A stretch of DNA of 64,000 nucleotides from Eoetvoesia sp035555955 (GCF_035555955.1 NZ_DATMGA010000021.1:1-64000), one strand, 5' to 3'; positions 42,579 through 51,627 are shown, numbered from the stretch's first letter. Notes: generated by a model from the letters alone, not told the origin. Program-made: numbers and translations.

Positions 42579-44432
42579 TCAAGAGCAGGTATAGCTGGAT
42601 GCGACGAGGGGGTCTCCGCTTACGAAAGTTGCCTTCTTGGGATACATGCATATCGGCTGGCTTTTTTGAACCGGAGTGCTCGACGCCGATTTGACGACGA
42701 TGCTGTCCGGCGCCACGCCCTTCTCCACCCAGTCGGTCAGCAAGCCATATATTTGCCCGCTGGCAGGATACGGCGGATTGGCATCGGGGTTCGACGTCCC
42801 GTTCCCCGGCCCATGCGCCATTCCGGGAACCAGGTACAACCTGTAGAAGTCCTGCACTGCCGACATGCCGCCCATCGCGGCAACCACGCGGTCGTAGTAG
42901 TTGATCGAACCCTGAGGGAAAATCAGCGGGTCGGCCAAACCATGATATTGAATCAACTTGCCGCCTCGCGCCTTGAAGGCCGACAGATCCGGGTTATCGG
43001 TATTGATGTCGCCAAAGGCGCTTTGCAGCGAGACCCCGCGGTCAAAAGCGTTTGAAAGCTCTGCGTACGACAGCGACTTCCATTTGTCGGCGCCGTTGCC
43101 CGTTGTGTTGATGAAGGGCGGCCCGGCCAAGGTGGGGTCCTGCAGCTCGAGCGCCACTTGGCTGGTCGCGATGGGAAACGCCGTGGAGCCGGCAAGTGCC
43201 AACAGGCTGGTTCCGCGAGACAAGCCATACCAGCGCTGCATGCCGCTTGGGCTGGCCGCCCAGCCGTTGTCGACGGCTGGATCGGGCACACTGCCGTCCG
43301 CGGTCATGCCGTACCAGATTTTATTGATGGCGCTGGCCTGCGCGGTAGATACACACGCCGCGCTGCTGTTCGAACCGCCGCTTGTCGTGCACAACACGTT
43401 TGCGTCCTTGGTTGGATCATACCGGCAGGCAGCCGGGTCGAGAATGTAGCCAAGATGGGCTCCTCCCACGACATCGCATGCGGCTATGGCGGCATTCGAA
43501 ACAGCCGTCAGTTGATCCGAAGACATATAGTTGCCGCCCAGGTCGCGTTGAATGACGATTTGCGGGTAGAGCTCAGCCGTGATGAAACGGGACCAGTTAT
43601 TTGCCGGATAGCCGGCGACGATACCATCGAAGTCCTCGGGATACCGCTGCGCCTGCATGAGCGCCTGGCGCCCGCCCGTCGACCCGCCGTCCCAATAGGT
43701 TCGGGTGGGGGCGGAGCCGTAATAAGCCTTGGCCAGGGCCTTGGCTTTGATGACTTCCTCATGAATGCCCCGGGAGGCAAAATCCGTCCATAGCGTCGTA
43801 TTGATCGTTCCATCCGGATTCATGGCGAACGAACCGTCCAAGCCAGAAAATGCACTGCTGTGACCCGTGTCGTTGGTTGCGGTGACCGCGCCTTCCGCCG
43901 CGGCAATGGCCGGGGCCGATCGTCCGTCGGAGCCCACGGTGCCACTGGAAATCTTGGTGATATCCGTTTCTTCGGTGCCGGCCCATCCGCCGCCCCCAAG
44001 CGCGTGCAGCCGCCCATTCCAGGCGCTCTTGGAGGGCAGCCAAACCTCGATCCCGATGCCGGGAGATGTCGATGGCGCTCCGTCGGGCCCCGGATGTCCC
44101 GGACCAACAAGCAGCTTTACCAGGCACAAGTCGCTGGCAACGGTAGTCGTACCGTCCGATGCGGCGTTCGGAAGCTTGTCTCCTTTTTTATAGCTCTGGA
44201 CGAGCAATACCGTGGTTTGGTCATCAGGCTTGAAGCCGTCCTTTATGCTGTTGTCGCAGGTCAAGGCGACTGGCGCAAGGGCCTCGTCGGAACCACTTCC
44301 GCCGTCGTTACAGCCGGTAAGCGCGATGAGGGACAACGCCCCCAACAAACTGCCTGCGGCCAACCGTCGCATTGACATGCGCCCCCTTCCCGAACCGCTT
44401 GGTGCCTTGTGCGTACAAGGATCAAGTCTCAT
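42579..44432 (-). CDS. tannase/feruloyl esterase-family lipoprotein
   Basis: The 617-residue secreted esterase of the tannase family hydrolyses esters of phenolic acids. A lipoprotein signal with lipobox LTGC puts the modified Cys at 41. The nucleophile is Ser251 (WDGGSTGGRQ), with Asp501 (YHGLADPLI) and His540 (VPGMAHGPG). The family normally has Cys next to both Ser and His (CS-D-HC disulfide); here both positions are Gly. ATG 44432 has AGGAGA seven bases upstream. A divergent AraC regulator starts 250 bp away, and the gene is followed by a terminator. It could supply phenolic acids to pathways in this region. Confidence 0.87.
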   Translation of the reverse strand: MRLDPCTHKAPSGSGRGRMSMRRLAAGSLLGALSLIALTGCNDGGSGSDEALAPVALTCDNSIKDGFKPDDQTTVLLVQSYKKGDKLPNAASDGTTTVASDLCLVKLLVGPGHPGPDGAPSTSPGIGIEVWLPSKSAWNGRLHALGGGGWAGTEETDITKISSGTVGSDGRSAPAIAAAEGAVTATNDTGHSSAFSGLDGSFAMNPDGTINTTLWTDFASRGIHEEVIKAKALAKAYYGSAPTRTYWDGGSTGGRQALMQAQRYPEDFDGIVAGYPANNWSRFITAELYPQIVIQRDLGGNYMSSDQLTAVSNAAIAACDVVGGAHLGYILDPAACRYDPTKDANVLCTTSGGSNSSAACVSTAQASAINKIWYGMTADGSVPDPAVDNGWAASPSGMQRWYGLSRGTSLLALAGSTAFPIATSQVALELQDPTLAGPPFINTTGNGADKWKSLSYAELSNAFDRGVSLQSAFGDINTDNPDLSAFKARGGKLIQYHGLADPLIFPQGSINYYDRVVAAMGGMSAVQDFYRLYLVPGMAHGPGNGTSNPDANPPYPASGQIYGLLTDWVEKGVAPDSIVVKSASSTPVQKSQPICMYPKKATFVSGDPLVASSYTCS

Positions 44433-44468
44433 GATGCGTCTCCTGTTTTTGTTGAAGTCTGGCTTGGC

Positions 44469-44486
44469 AATATGCACTAATATGCA
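44469..44486. promoter_or_regulatory. tandem direct repeats, candidate AraC-type operator
   Basis: AATATGCA occurs twice (44469-44476 and 44479-44486) with an exact 10-bp period. Direct repeats in helical phase are typical half-sites for AraC-family regulators. They lie 37-54 bases upstream of the tannase-family ATG, in the 250-bp gap shared with the divergent AraC regulator. Confidence 0.45.
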
Positions 44487-44682
44487 TCAGGCAAGTTTGC
44501 CGGCCGCCGCAACCGCTGTATATCGGAATACGCGCATGGAATATCACATTACGAGCATTTCCATAGCTAACCAGGTAACTTGGGCTTACAGACTCCTAGT
44601 AGTATCACTGGTGCCCATCTCAAAGAAAATGCATTATCCTGCCCGTCAAAACAAGACAGGTGCTTGGCACCGGAGGGAGATG

Positions 44683-45603
44683 ATGGGCGATTCTTTGCTG
44701 TTCGATCGACGGGGCAAGCCGATAGCGACCCCAGGCGTAACACTGATCGACTCAACACCGGCGGCCTGGCAAGGCTTCCCGCTCGAGGTGACATCGATCC
44801 ACGGCTCGGGAGAAGCGCGCGCGTTCCACCTGCCCATTGCGGCGATCGCGATGTGTTCAGGCGGAGGCAACGGGTGCAGCGACGTCCGGATAGGCAGGTC
44901 GACGGTTAGCCTGCCATTCAGCCACGGCGTTCTGGCTCTCCAGGACGCCGGCGTCGAGGTGGATAGCTGGAAGTGGCGCGGCTCAACCGACGAAATCGTC
45001 TCGGTGCAGTTCACGCCGGACATTCTGGCCGAACTGACGCACGGTGAAGCCAGGCTTCCCAGCTTTCAATCCCAGAGGCGGGACGAGGATGAAACAATTT
45101 CAAGCCTGATCACGGCAATGCACAGAGAACTGAAGCGTGGCTGCGGATCGGGGCGGATGTACGCGCAAGGCCTGTCTTTGGCGTTGCTCGGATATGTACA
45201 GCACCGCTATGGGACTTCGGCTGCAAGGCGCCGGACGCCCGGCACAATCCCCCCAAGGGAAATGGCGCGAGTTACCGACTACATACACCAGCATCTCGCA
45301 CGCGACATCAGTGTCGACGACCTCGCCTCTTTGCTGAACCTAAGCAGCTCACAGTTTGCACGCCTGTTCAAGAAAACCGCCGGCGCGTCACCGTATCAAT
45401 ATCTGCAGCGAAAACGCATAGAACGCGCCATCGACCTGATGCGCGGGCCGGACTCCCTCGCTCAAATCGCGCAAGACGTTGGCTTCTCGAGCCAGTCGCA
45501 TTTCACGGAAGTATTTCGAGCCGTCACCGGAACCACCCCGGCAATAGCCCGAGCCGAGCAAGCCAAGGGTTTTCCGACGGGCCTCATCCCGCATTTTCCG
45601 TAG
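44683..45603 (+). CDS. AraC-family transcriptional regulator
   Basis: The 306-residue regulator has two C-terminal HTH motifs (DDLASLLNLSSSQFARLFKK and AQIAQDVGFSSQSHFTEVF) and an N-terminal region without a recognised fold beyond the family. GGAGG lies six bases before ATG 44683; ATG 44680 is adjacent and the frame stays open further upstream without a good start. It is divergent from the tannase-family gene, its probable target. Its 3' end overlaps the convergent transglycosylase gene by 20 bases. Confidence 0.87.
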   Translation: MGDSLLFDRRGKPIATPGVTLIDSTPAAWQGFPLEVTSIHGSGEARAFHLPIAAIAMCSGGGNGCSDVRIGRSTVSLPFSHGVLALQDAGVEVDSWKWRGSTDEIVSVQFTPDILAELTHGEARLPSFQSQRRDEDETISSLITAMHRELKRGCGSGRMYAQGLSLALLGYVQHRYGTSAARRRTPGTIPPREMARVTDYIHQHLARDISVDDLASLLNLSSSQFARLFKKTAGASPYQYLQRKRIERAIDLMRGPDSLAQIAQDVGFSSQSHFTEVFRAVTGTTPAIARAEQAKGFPTGLIPHFP

Positions 45604-46438
45604 AGTCGCCCTCGAAAAACCCCGGCGCATTCGCCACCTGAGCCGCAGCCGTATCGGCTACGCGCTCCAGCTTCCGGGACTCGTTGATGACCGTCTTTGC
45701 ATAGCCACTACTATTGCCGGAGTACTTGGCCAGGGCTTTCCACAAATTACCGTCATACGATTCCAGATACTCTTCGAGTATGTCGGTGCCCACACGAACG
45801 TTCACAGCCGGGTCGAACAGCGACTCGGACTTGTGCAGCTTGTCTGAATGCCAACGCCGCACCACCTGCATCAATCCTTGCGCGCCATACCGGTTTTGCA
45901 CCTTGGGCCGGAAAACGCTTTCTTTCTGCATGATGGCGATCAACAGTTCGGGAGCAAGCCCCTCGCGGCGGCTGGCCTCCTTCCAGGCAAGCTCCACATA
46001 TTGGTGCAGTGTCTGCCGCGGCTGGCCCAGCTTTTCTGAAAGATATTCGACCTGCGCCTTTTTGCGGGCCTCATCGACGATCGAAGCCAGGTCCTTGACC
46101 TGTGCGAGGTCGATTCCCAACGCGGGTTCTGACTGGGCGGACTCCGGTGAGGCAGGCTCCAACAGAGCTGTTGTTGAATGCGCTTGTTCCAGCGGCGCAG
46201 GCTCCAGCCAAGCGTCAGCCGGGCGCGTTTGCTCCAGTGGCTGAAAGGCGGGTTCGAGCGTAGCGACCTGCTCCGCCGCCACACCCGCGGCGGCACCGGC
46301 GGATTCACCGGCCCAAGCGCCAGGAGAAGCAAGCAGGCTGCCTGCAACGCAGATCGCAGCGGTAAATGCGAAGGTTCGATCATGAACCTTGCGATAAAGC
46401 GGTTTAGTGCAATTTGATAAAGTTTTCTTGACAGTCAT
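45584..46438 (-). CDS. lytic transglycosylase with SLT domain
   Basis: The 284-residue secreted murein hydrolase has a signal peptide near residues 20-45 (FAFTAAICVAGSLLASPGAWA). A linker with loosely repeated LEPA/EQ units (about 60-107) is followed by a C-terminal SLT domain with catalytic Glu173 (IMQKESVFRP), GAQGLMQVV, and the NVRVGTDILEEYL block. It cleaves peptidoglycan with formation of 1,6-anhydro ends. ATG 46438 is chosen; ATG 46462 is possible. The LEPA-rich linker is unusual and may be length-variable. Confidence 0.87.
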   Translation of the reverse strand: MTVKKTLSNCTKPLYRKVHDRTFAFTAAICVAGSLLASPGAWAGESAGAAAGVAAEQVATLEPAFQPLEQTRPADAWLEPAPLEQAHSTTALLEPASPESAQSEPALGIDLAQVKDLASIVDEARKKAQVEYLSEKLGQPRQTLHQYVELAWKEASRREGLAPELLIAIMQKESVFRPKVQNRYGAQGLMQVVRRWHSDKLHKSESLFDPAVNVRVGTDILEEYLESYDGNLWKALAKYSGNSSGYAKTVINESRKLERVADTAAAQVANAPGFFEGDSTENAG

Positions 46439-47064
46439 CAGCCCCGGGCGCCATAACCACATGCGCTCGGATTAAAAAGCCTTGAATGGTCGATTGACTT
46501 CGCTTTTTGGGATTACCGCATGAGGTGACCGACTCCTAGGCAGCACGGAGCCGAGTACATTTGAAAGGCGTCTTCAGTTAAGGTTGGAGCACGACACCTT
46601 CAGTGACGTGCTTATCCGTAAGACCATAACATTGTAGACGTTTCTGCGATGCAAAAAGGTGTAAGCGTAATTGACAGACGGCATAACAGTATCTGGCGAA
46701 ACAGAAAAATCAAAGCAAGCATCCTGCCAGTCCTCGTTCGCAACCCCACACGACCGCCGCGCTGCGCCCGTAGGCCCCCTGTACGCGCGGGACAACGTGG
46801 CGTTATCCGCTTGATACAGAAACATCAGAAACGATGAAGCTTTTGCGTCTGGTACGGCTTTTGGCCTGTCTTTACTCTGGCCTTGTTCCTGGTTCCGAAT
46901 GGTCACACGATGTGTCGATGAGCAAAATGGCTTCGTGTCATTGTAAATAAGTCTGCATACTGGCATTGACCGGTACCTGGAATCCGCGGGCCCATTCAAT
47001 TCCTTCCTATAGCGAGGAACAGGGGTTTCGTGATTTCATATATTTTCATCATTGGGAGTTTGTC
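46439..47064. other. 626-bp intergenic region without a convincing gene
   Basis: The gap between the transglycosylase gene (minus) and the SYLF gene (plus) holds both promoters. Open frames exist (for example about 140 codons on minus, 46574-46999), but none shows a recognisable domain, ribosome-binding site or typical codon use. The middle (about 46720-46800) is GC-richer than its flanks and could be a gene remnant. Confidence 0.4.
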
Positions 47065-47676
47065 ATGAACGTCCATCATTACAAAAGATTATCCAAGAAA
47101 TCGATTCTGGCGGTCTTTACATTGACGCTGGGCGTAGGTCTGCTGGAGGGGTGCACAACGACTGCACCCAATAGTCCGAAACCTGAATCCTCAAGCGCCC
47201 AGTCTGCTGATGCCCGTATCGATGCGGATGTACAGTCCACCTTGAATCGCCTCTACGATGTCGCCGCCGGTTCGCGCAGCATGGTGCAGCACGCCGCGGG
47301 GGTGCTGGTATTCCCGAAAGTATACGGAGGCGCATTCATTGTCGGCGCGCAACACGGCCAAGGCGCGTTGCAGATTCACGGCCGCGTGGCGGGCTACTAC
47401 AACACGACCGGATTATCGATTGGCTGGCAGGCAGGGGCAAGCTCCAAGGCCATCGTCTACGTTTTCAATTCTGCCGAAGCACTGGCGCATTTTCGCGCGA
47501 GCAATGGCTGGCAGGTGGGAGCGGACGCCAAGGTGGCAGTCGGGCACATCGGCGCCAACGGTTCGGTAGATAGCCAGACGCTGAGCCAGCCCGTTGTGAG
47601 CTTCGTCATGAATAACGCAGGCCTGGAAGGCGGCGTAGCGCTCGACGGCGCCAAAATCACCCCCGTAACGCACTGA
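47065..47676 (+). CDS. SYLF-domain (Ysc84-like) lipoprotein
   Basis: The 203-residue protein has a lipoprotein signal ending LLEGC and a SYLF domain (AAGVLVFPKVYGGAFIVGAQ, GYYNTTGLSIGWQAGASSKA, MNNAGLEGGVALDGAKITPV). The domain binds lipids; in Proteobacteria such proteins are periplasmic or membrane-attached and often stress-induced. GGGAG lies six bases before ATG 47065. The next gene, DUF1328, starts 20 bases after the stop. Confidence 0.88.
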   Translation: MNVHHYKRLSKKSILAVFTLTLGVGLLEGCTTTAPNSPKPESSSAQSADARIDADVQSTLNRLYDVAAGSRSMVQHAAGVLVFPKVYGGAFIVGAQHGQGALQIHGRVAGYYNTTGLSIGWQAGASSKAIVYVFNSAEALAHFRASNGWQVGADAKVAVGHIGANGSVDSQTLSQPVVSFVMNNAGLEGGVALDGAKITPVTH

Positions 47677-47696
47677 CGGAACAAACGGAGAAAGTC

Positions 47697-47855
47697 ATGC
47701 TGCACTATGCCATCGTGTTCTTGATCATCGCCTTAGTGGCCGGATTACTTGGCTTCTTTGGCATCGCAGGGATAGCGGCGGAAATCGCCAAGGTTCTATT
47801 TATCATTTTTCTGATCCTGTTCGTGGTTTCTCTTGTTTTTGGTCGCCGACGATGA
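47697..47855 (+). CDS. DUF1328 (YtjA-like) small membrane protein
   Basis: The 52-residue protein has two hydrophobic segments (YAIVFLIIALVAGLLGFFGI and ILFVVSLVFG), the GIAGIAAEIAKVLF block between them, and a basic end (GRRR). This matches the DUF1328/YtjA family, small inner-membrane proteins of unknown function often found next to stress genes such as BON, SYLF or osmotically induced lipoproteins. GGAG lies six bases before the ATG. It is cotranscribed with the SYLF gene. Confidence 0.9.
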   Translation: MLHYAIVFLIIALVAGLLGFFGIAGIAAEIAKVLFIIFLILFVVSLVFGRRR

Positions 47856-48029
47856 CCTCAAAAAGAGTCGGGCAACTCGGATTCCATTCGATTTGATTCC
47901 ACGGGTGATTGCGTGCTCCGAATGGCGGCACCGAGATCTTTCAACGGGCCTGAGCCGTATCAGCGTGGCGACTGCCTCTTTGACACGGTGGACGCAAGCA
48001 CGTTGACGGTGCCGAGCTTCACAAAGATG

Positions 48030-48953
48030 CTAGTCATCCAGGAATCTTTCCACAGCCTGAGCCAGTGCACCAGGCTGATCCAGATGAACCATATGCCCGC
48101 AGTCATCGATGCGCAGCCGCTCCAGCGACTTTATCCTGCCCAGGCGCTCTTCGAACTCCTCACGCGTGTAGCGCTCATGGTTCAGCGGGTTTTGGTTCGC
48201 TTTATCCCCTTCCACCCATAGCACCGCGGCTTCAATGTTTTCCCAGGCAGCAAGAACCTCATCGCAGCGGTACAACATTGGGTTCACACGCTTATGCACC
48301 GCATCCGCCAGCACATGCCGGCGGCCGTCTGCCTTGAGTTCGGTCCATTCCCCCGCAAGCCACAGCGCGAACCGTTCGTCCATGTGCGGGCTGCGTTTCA
48401 TCAGGTGGTCGGCGACGTCCTGCAAGCTTGCAAAGGTCCGCATGGAAGCCGGCGTTTTCAGCTCTGAAAGCCAGCGGGCCAGCCTGGCCGGCGCCTCGGA
48501 CGGCAAGGTTCGCGCAAGTCCGAACCCTTCGACATTGACCAGGCGCCGGATACGCCCCGGACATGTTCCTGCGTAAATCATCGCAATGTTGCCGCCCATG
48601 CTGTGGCCCAGAAGGTCAAGCGGAGCATGCGGCGAAATATGGTCGATGATCGCGTCCAGATCTGCGTAATAATCGTAAAACCAATAGCTATCGCCGGGCC
48701 GCGACGCCTTGCTCCCCCCGAAACCCCGCCAATCAAGGGCAATGACTTCACGTTCGATGCTTAGCGTATCCACAAAACGCTGAAAGGAAGCTCCCACGTC
48801 CATCCAGCCATGCGCAAGGAGAAGCGGAGGGGCGCCCCGCCCTGCCTCTTCCAGCGCCGGCCAGCGTCGAAGGCGGTACGACACATCGCCTCTGATCTGG
48901 ACTTGCTTGGTCGTGCTGGTTCTGTCGGGAGTGTAGGAAGATATTGTGCTCAT
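48030..48953 (-). CDS. alpha/beta hydrolase
   Basis: The 307-residue hydrolase has the oxyanion block LLLAHGWMD, nucleophile Ser118 in LLGHSMGGN, a probable acid in WVEGDKAN and His in DCGHMVHLD. There is no signal peptide, so it is cytoplasmic. Substrate is unknown; the fold covers esterases, lactonases and haloalkane dehalogenases. It lies beside the glmS 3' remnant at the left edge of the odd 49-55 kb segment. It is transcribed alone. Confidence 0.87.
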   Translation of the reverse strand: MSTISSYTPDRTSTTKQVQIRGDVSYRLRRWPALEEAGRGAPPLLLAHGWMDVGASFQRFVDTLSIEREVIALDWRGFGGSKASRPGDSYWFYDYYADLDAIIDHISPHAPLDLLGHSMGGNIAMIYAGTCPGRIRRLVNVEGFGLARTLPSEAPARLARWLSELKTPASMRTFASLQDVADHLMKRSPHMDERFALWLAGEWTELKADGRRHVLADAVHKRVNPMLYRCDEVLAAWENIEAAVLWVEGDKANQNPLNHERYTREEFEERLGRIKSLERLRIDDCGHMVHLDQPGALAQAVERFLDD

Positions 48954-49001
48954 GCCGCCATCTTAACGCCTGACGCTGCGGGTTGCGGACTATGAGCCCC
49001 C

Positions 49002-49061
49002 TTACTCCACCATCTCGCTCTTGGCCAGGTTACGTGGCTTGTCGACGCTGGTGCTGCGCAC
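49002..49061 (-). pseudogene. remnant of a glmS 3' end
   Basis: The minus strand encodes VRSTSVDKPRNLAKSEMVE followed by a stop, matching the last 20 residues of the intact GlmS at 55213 (VRGTDVDKPRNLAKSVTVE). By hand count 52 of 61 bases agree between 49001-49061 and the 3' end of glmS, and similarity stops abruptly at about 49062. The fragment is in the same orientation as glmS, 6.2 kb downstream of its stop. Confidence 0.85.
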
Positions 49062-49195
49062 AAACAAGGGAGTTTCCTTAAGCAACACAACACACAGGTC
49101 ATAGTACTTTCCCGCACGGCCATTGCCGTTCACTGAACCACACAGCAGCGCTCATGCTTTTTATAGTGCCGGTGTCTTCTTCGCAAGGGCACCGC

Positions 49196-49827
49196 ATGAA
49201 CAAGCACGACGCCAGTTACCGCCTGCTGACGTATTGCGGCTTGCTCTACGAAATGCTGCTGCAGCGCGAGCCAGGTCTATTGGCCACAACGCTGCCCGCA
49301 GTGTTGCCGGTAGTACTGTACAGCGGCGTGCCGCGCTGGAGCGCGGTGGTTTACCTGGCGATAACCTGGCGTCGCTCTTGTTTCGTCTGGAGCACAACCG
49401 GGGCCTGGAAGATATGCAAACGCTTATTCAAACAGTGTATAAATACACGGAAGGGCCACAATATCGCGAACTACGCCGGGCATTCGTAAGCTGGACACGC
49501 TACGTATTGCTACCCCGATCCTTGCCCGAGGTGCAGGTTCCCCCTGTGGACGATTTACTGGAGATAACCGACATGTTGGCAGATCAATCACGCTCCTGGA
49601 CGCACCAGTGGAAGATGGAGGGGCTGCAGGAGGGAAGGCAAGAAGGAAGGCGGGAAGGTCGACAAGAAGGCGAGCTCGTCCTGCTGCAGCGCCAGCTTAC
49701 CCGTAAGTTCGGCCCCCTGCCCGAAACAACCCAGCAACGTCTAAAAGCCGCAACCTCTGCCCAGCTGGAAACCTGGTCGCTGAATATTCTGGACGCCGCC
49801 ACATTGGAAGAAGTATTTCAGGAATAG
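49196..49827 (+). pseudogene. decayed Rpn-family recombination-promoting nuclease/putative transposase
   Basis: The reading frame is split. From ATG 49196 one frame gives MNKHDASYRLLTYCGLLYEM and LPAVLPVVLYSGVPRWSA, typical of Rpn/YhgA-like proteins. Similarity then continues from about 49350 in another frame (NLASLLFRLEHNRGLEDM, YVLLPRSLPEVQVPPVDD, then GLQEGRQEGRREGRQEGE and a C-terminal QRQLTRKFGPLP region). HDASYRLL joins directly to TYCGLLYE, so the N-terminal nuclease region is largely deleted; another deletion sits at the frame change. Rpn proteins are PD-(D/E)XK nucleases linked to recombination. The copy is probably inactive. Confidence 0.75.
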
Positions 49828-49849
49828 CACAGGCCACGTCGCTTCAGTC

Positions 49850-50066
49850 TTTATAGAACCGCGTCCACCCCCTTGCGCCCGGCCAGATTGAGCAGCTTTA
49901 GCGAAGAACCATTTGGCTTCTTGTCGCTCACTTCCATTTTTGCACTGTGAACAAACTGATATTGAGCACGGCCGCAAATACGGCTTGGCTGAAATTAGCC
50001 TGCTCGCGCAGCGACTCGATCTGTTGCGGCTGCATTTCGTGCACCTCGAGATGGCGCGATACATTT
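49850..50066 (-). pseudogene. decayed copy of the HTH antitoxin at 41685
   Basis: The minus strand matches the antitoxin C-terminus: HEMQPQQIESLREQANFSQ, then AVFAAVLNISL, and after a one-base deletion (CTTCC for CTTCCC near 49933) KKPNGSSLKLLNL to a stop at 49850-49852. The N-terminal third and the toxin are missing; the ProP-like gene starts 28 bases beyond. Nucleotide similarity to 41685-41900 is plain by eye. Confidence 0.8.
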
Positions 50067-50094
50067 ACTTGACTCGCCCCGGAAAATCAAACTC

Positions 50095-51627
50095 ATGACT
50101 CAAACATCCCAGCCATCGCCAGAGGTTCGTCCTCTTCATATCGACGACATCACCGTTATCGATGACGCCAAGCTCAAGAAAGCCGTTACTGCCGCGGCGC
50201 TTGGCAATGCCATGGAGTGGTTCGATTTCGGGGTCTATGGTTTCGTCGCCTTTGCCTTGGGCAAGGTCTTTTTCCCCGATGCCTCGCCCGCCGTCCAGAC
50301 GATCGCCGCACTGGGCACATTTTCCGTGCCCTTTCTGGTTCGCCCGCTGGGCGGAGTCTTCTTTGGCGTGATGGGAGACCGTTTTGGGCGGCAAAAAGTG
50401 CTGTCGCTCACCATCATCATCATGGCGATCAGCACCTTCTGCATCGGGCTGATTCCCTCGTACGCCGCCATCGGTCTGTGGGCGCCCATCATATTGTTGA
50501 TGTGCAAGCTGGCACAGGGTTTCTCGGTCGGCGGCGAATACACGGGAGCCGCGATCTTCGTGGCCGAATACGCGCCCGACCGGCGGCGCGGATTCCTGGG
50601 CAGTTGGCTGGACTTCGGCTCGATTGCCGGCTTCGTGCTGGGCGCGGGCCTGGTCGTGCTGCTGCAGGCGCTCCTGGGCGAACGCTCGTTCCTGGACTGG
50701 GGGTGGCGCGTCCCCTTCTTCATCGCAGGGCCGCTCGGCCTGCTGGGCCTTTATCTGCGCCATGCCGCGGAAGAAACGCCCGCCTTTACCCAGCAACTGG
50801 AAAAGATGGAAAAGGAAGACCGCGACGCCGTCAAAGAACGGCCAAGAGTGTCTTTCCTCGAGATATTTTCCAAGAACCGTAAACCTTTACTGGTCTGCAT
50901 CGGCATGGTGCTGACGACCAACATCACCTACTACATGCTGCTGACCTATATGCCGACCTATCTGTCCAGCAGCCTGGGATACTCCGAAGATCACGGCGTG
51001 CTCATCATCGTTGTGGTCATGATAGGAATGCTGTTCGTGCAGCCCGTCGTGGGATTTTTCAGCGACAAAATCGGACGCAAACCGTTCTTGCTGTTTGGCA
51101 GCCTGGGCCTGTTGATCGTTGCCTTCCCGGCTTTCAAATTAATCGGGCACGATAATATCGGCTTGATTTTCATAGGCCTGCTGCTGATCGCAATTTTTCT
51201 CAATTTCCTGATCGGCGTCATGGCATCCACCCTGCCTGCGCTCTTTCCCACGCACATCCGCTACAGCGCACTGGCGAGTTCATTCAATATCGCGATCATC
51301 GTCGCCGGCCTGACCCCGACGGTTGCCGCCTGGCTGGTGGAAACGACGAACAACCTGATGGTGCCCGCCATTTATCTGATGATGGCGGCAGTAATCGGCC
51401 TGATAACCTCGTTCTATCTTCCCGAAACCGCGAATCGCCCGCTACGCGGCGACACCCCTACCGCATCGAATCCCCGTGAGGCAAGAGCACTGCTGCAACA
51501 GGCCTACGACCATATCGAACAGACCGTACAGGAAGTCGACGAGGAAATCGGCGCGCTGGAACAGCAAATCGAGACATTGAAGGCGCGCCGCCAGCGATTG
51601 ACGGATCGGCATCCCGACTTGGAGTGA
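50095..51627 (+). CDS. ProP-like MFS transporter with C-terminal coiled coil
   Basis: The 510-residue symporter has about 12 hydrophobic segments and metabolite:H+ symporter motifs (GNAMEWFDFGVYGFVA, GVMGDRFGRQKVLSL, KLAQGFSVGGEYTGA). The C-terminal about 50 residues form a heptad-rich coiled coil (DHIEQTVQEVDEEIGALEQQ), as in the osmosensing ProP of E. coli. It probably takes up proline, betaine or a related solute. The antitoxin remnant lies immediately upstream, so its promoter may be rebuilt from that sequence. Confidence 0.88.
   Translation: MTQTSQPSPEVRPLHIDDITVIDDAKLKKAVTAAALGNAMEWFDFGVYGFVAFALGKVFFPDASPAVQTIAALGTFSVPFLVRPLGGVFFGVMGDRFGRQKVLSLTIIIMAISTFCIGLIPSYAAIGLWAPIILLMCKLAQGFSVGGEYTGAAIFVAEYAPDRRRGFLGSWLDFGSIAGFVLGAGLVVLLQALLGERSFLDWGWRVPFFIAGPLGLLGLYLRHAAEETPAFTQQLEKMEKEDRDAVKERPRVSFLEIFSKNRKPLLVCIGMVLTTNITYYMLLTYMPTYLSSSLGYSEDHGVLIIVVVMIGMLFVQPVVGFFSDKIGRKPFLLFGSLGLLIVAFPAFKLIGHDNIGLIFIGLLLIAIFLNFLIGVMASTLPALFPTHIRYSALASSFNIAIIVAGLTPTVAAWLVETTNNLMVPAIYLMMAAVIGLITSFYLPETANRPLRGDTPTASNPREARALLQQAYDHIEQTVQEVDEEIGALEQQIETLKARRQRLTDRHPDLE

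Noticed and set aside
46574..46999. 141-codon minus-strand open frame
   Set aside because: No ribosome-binding site, no domain and irregular codon use; treated as intergenic.
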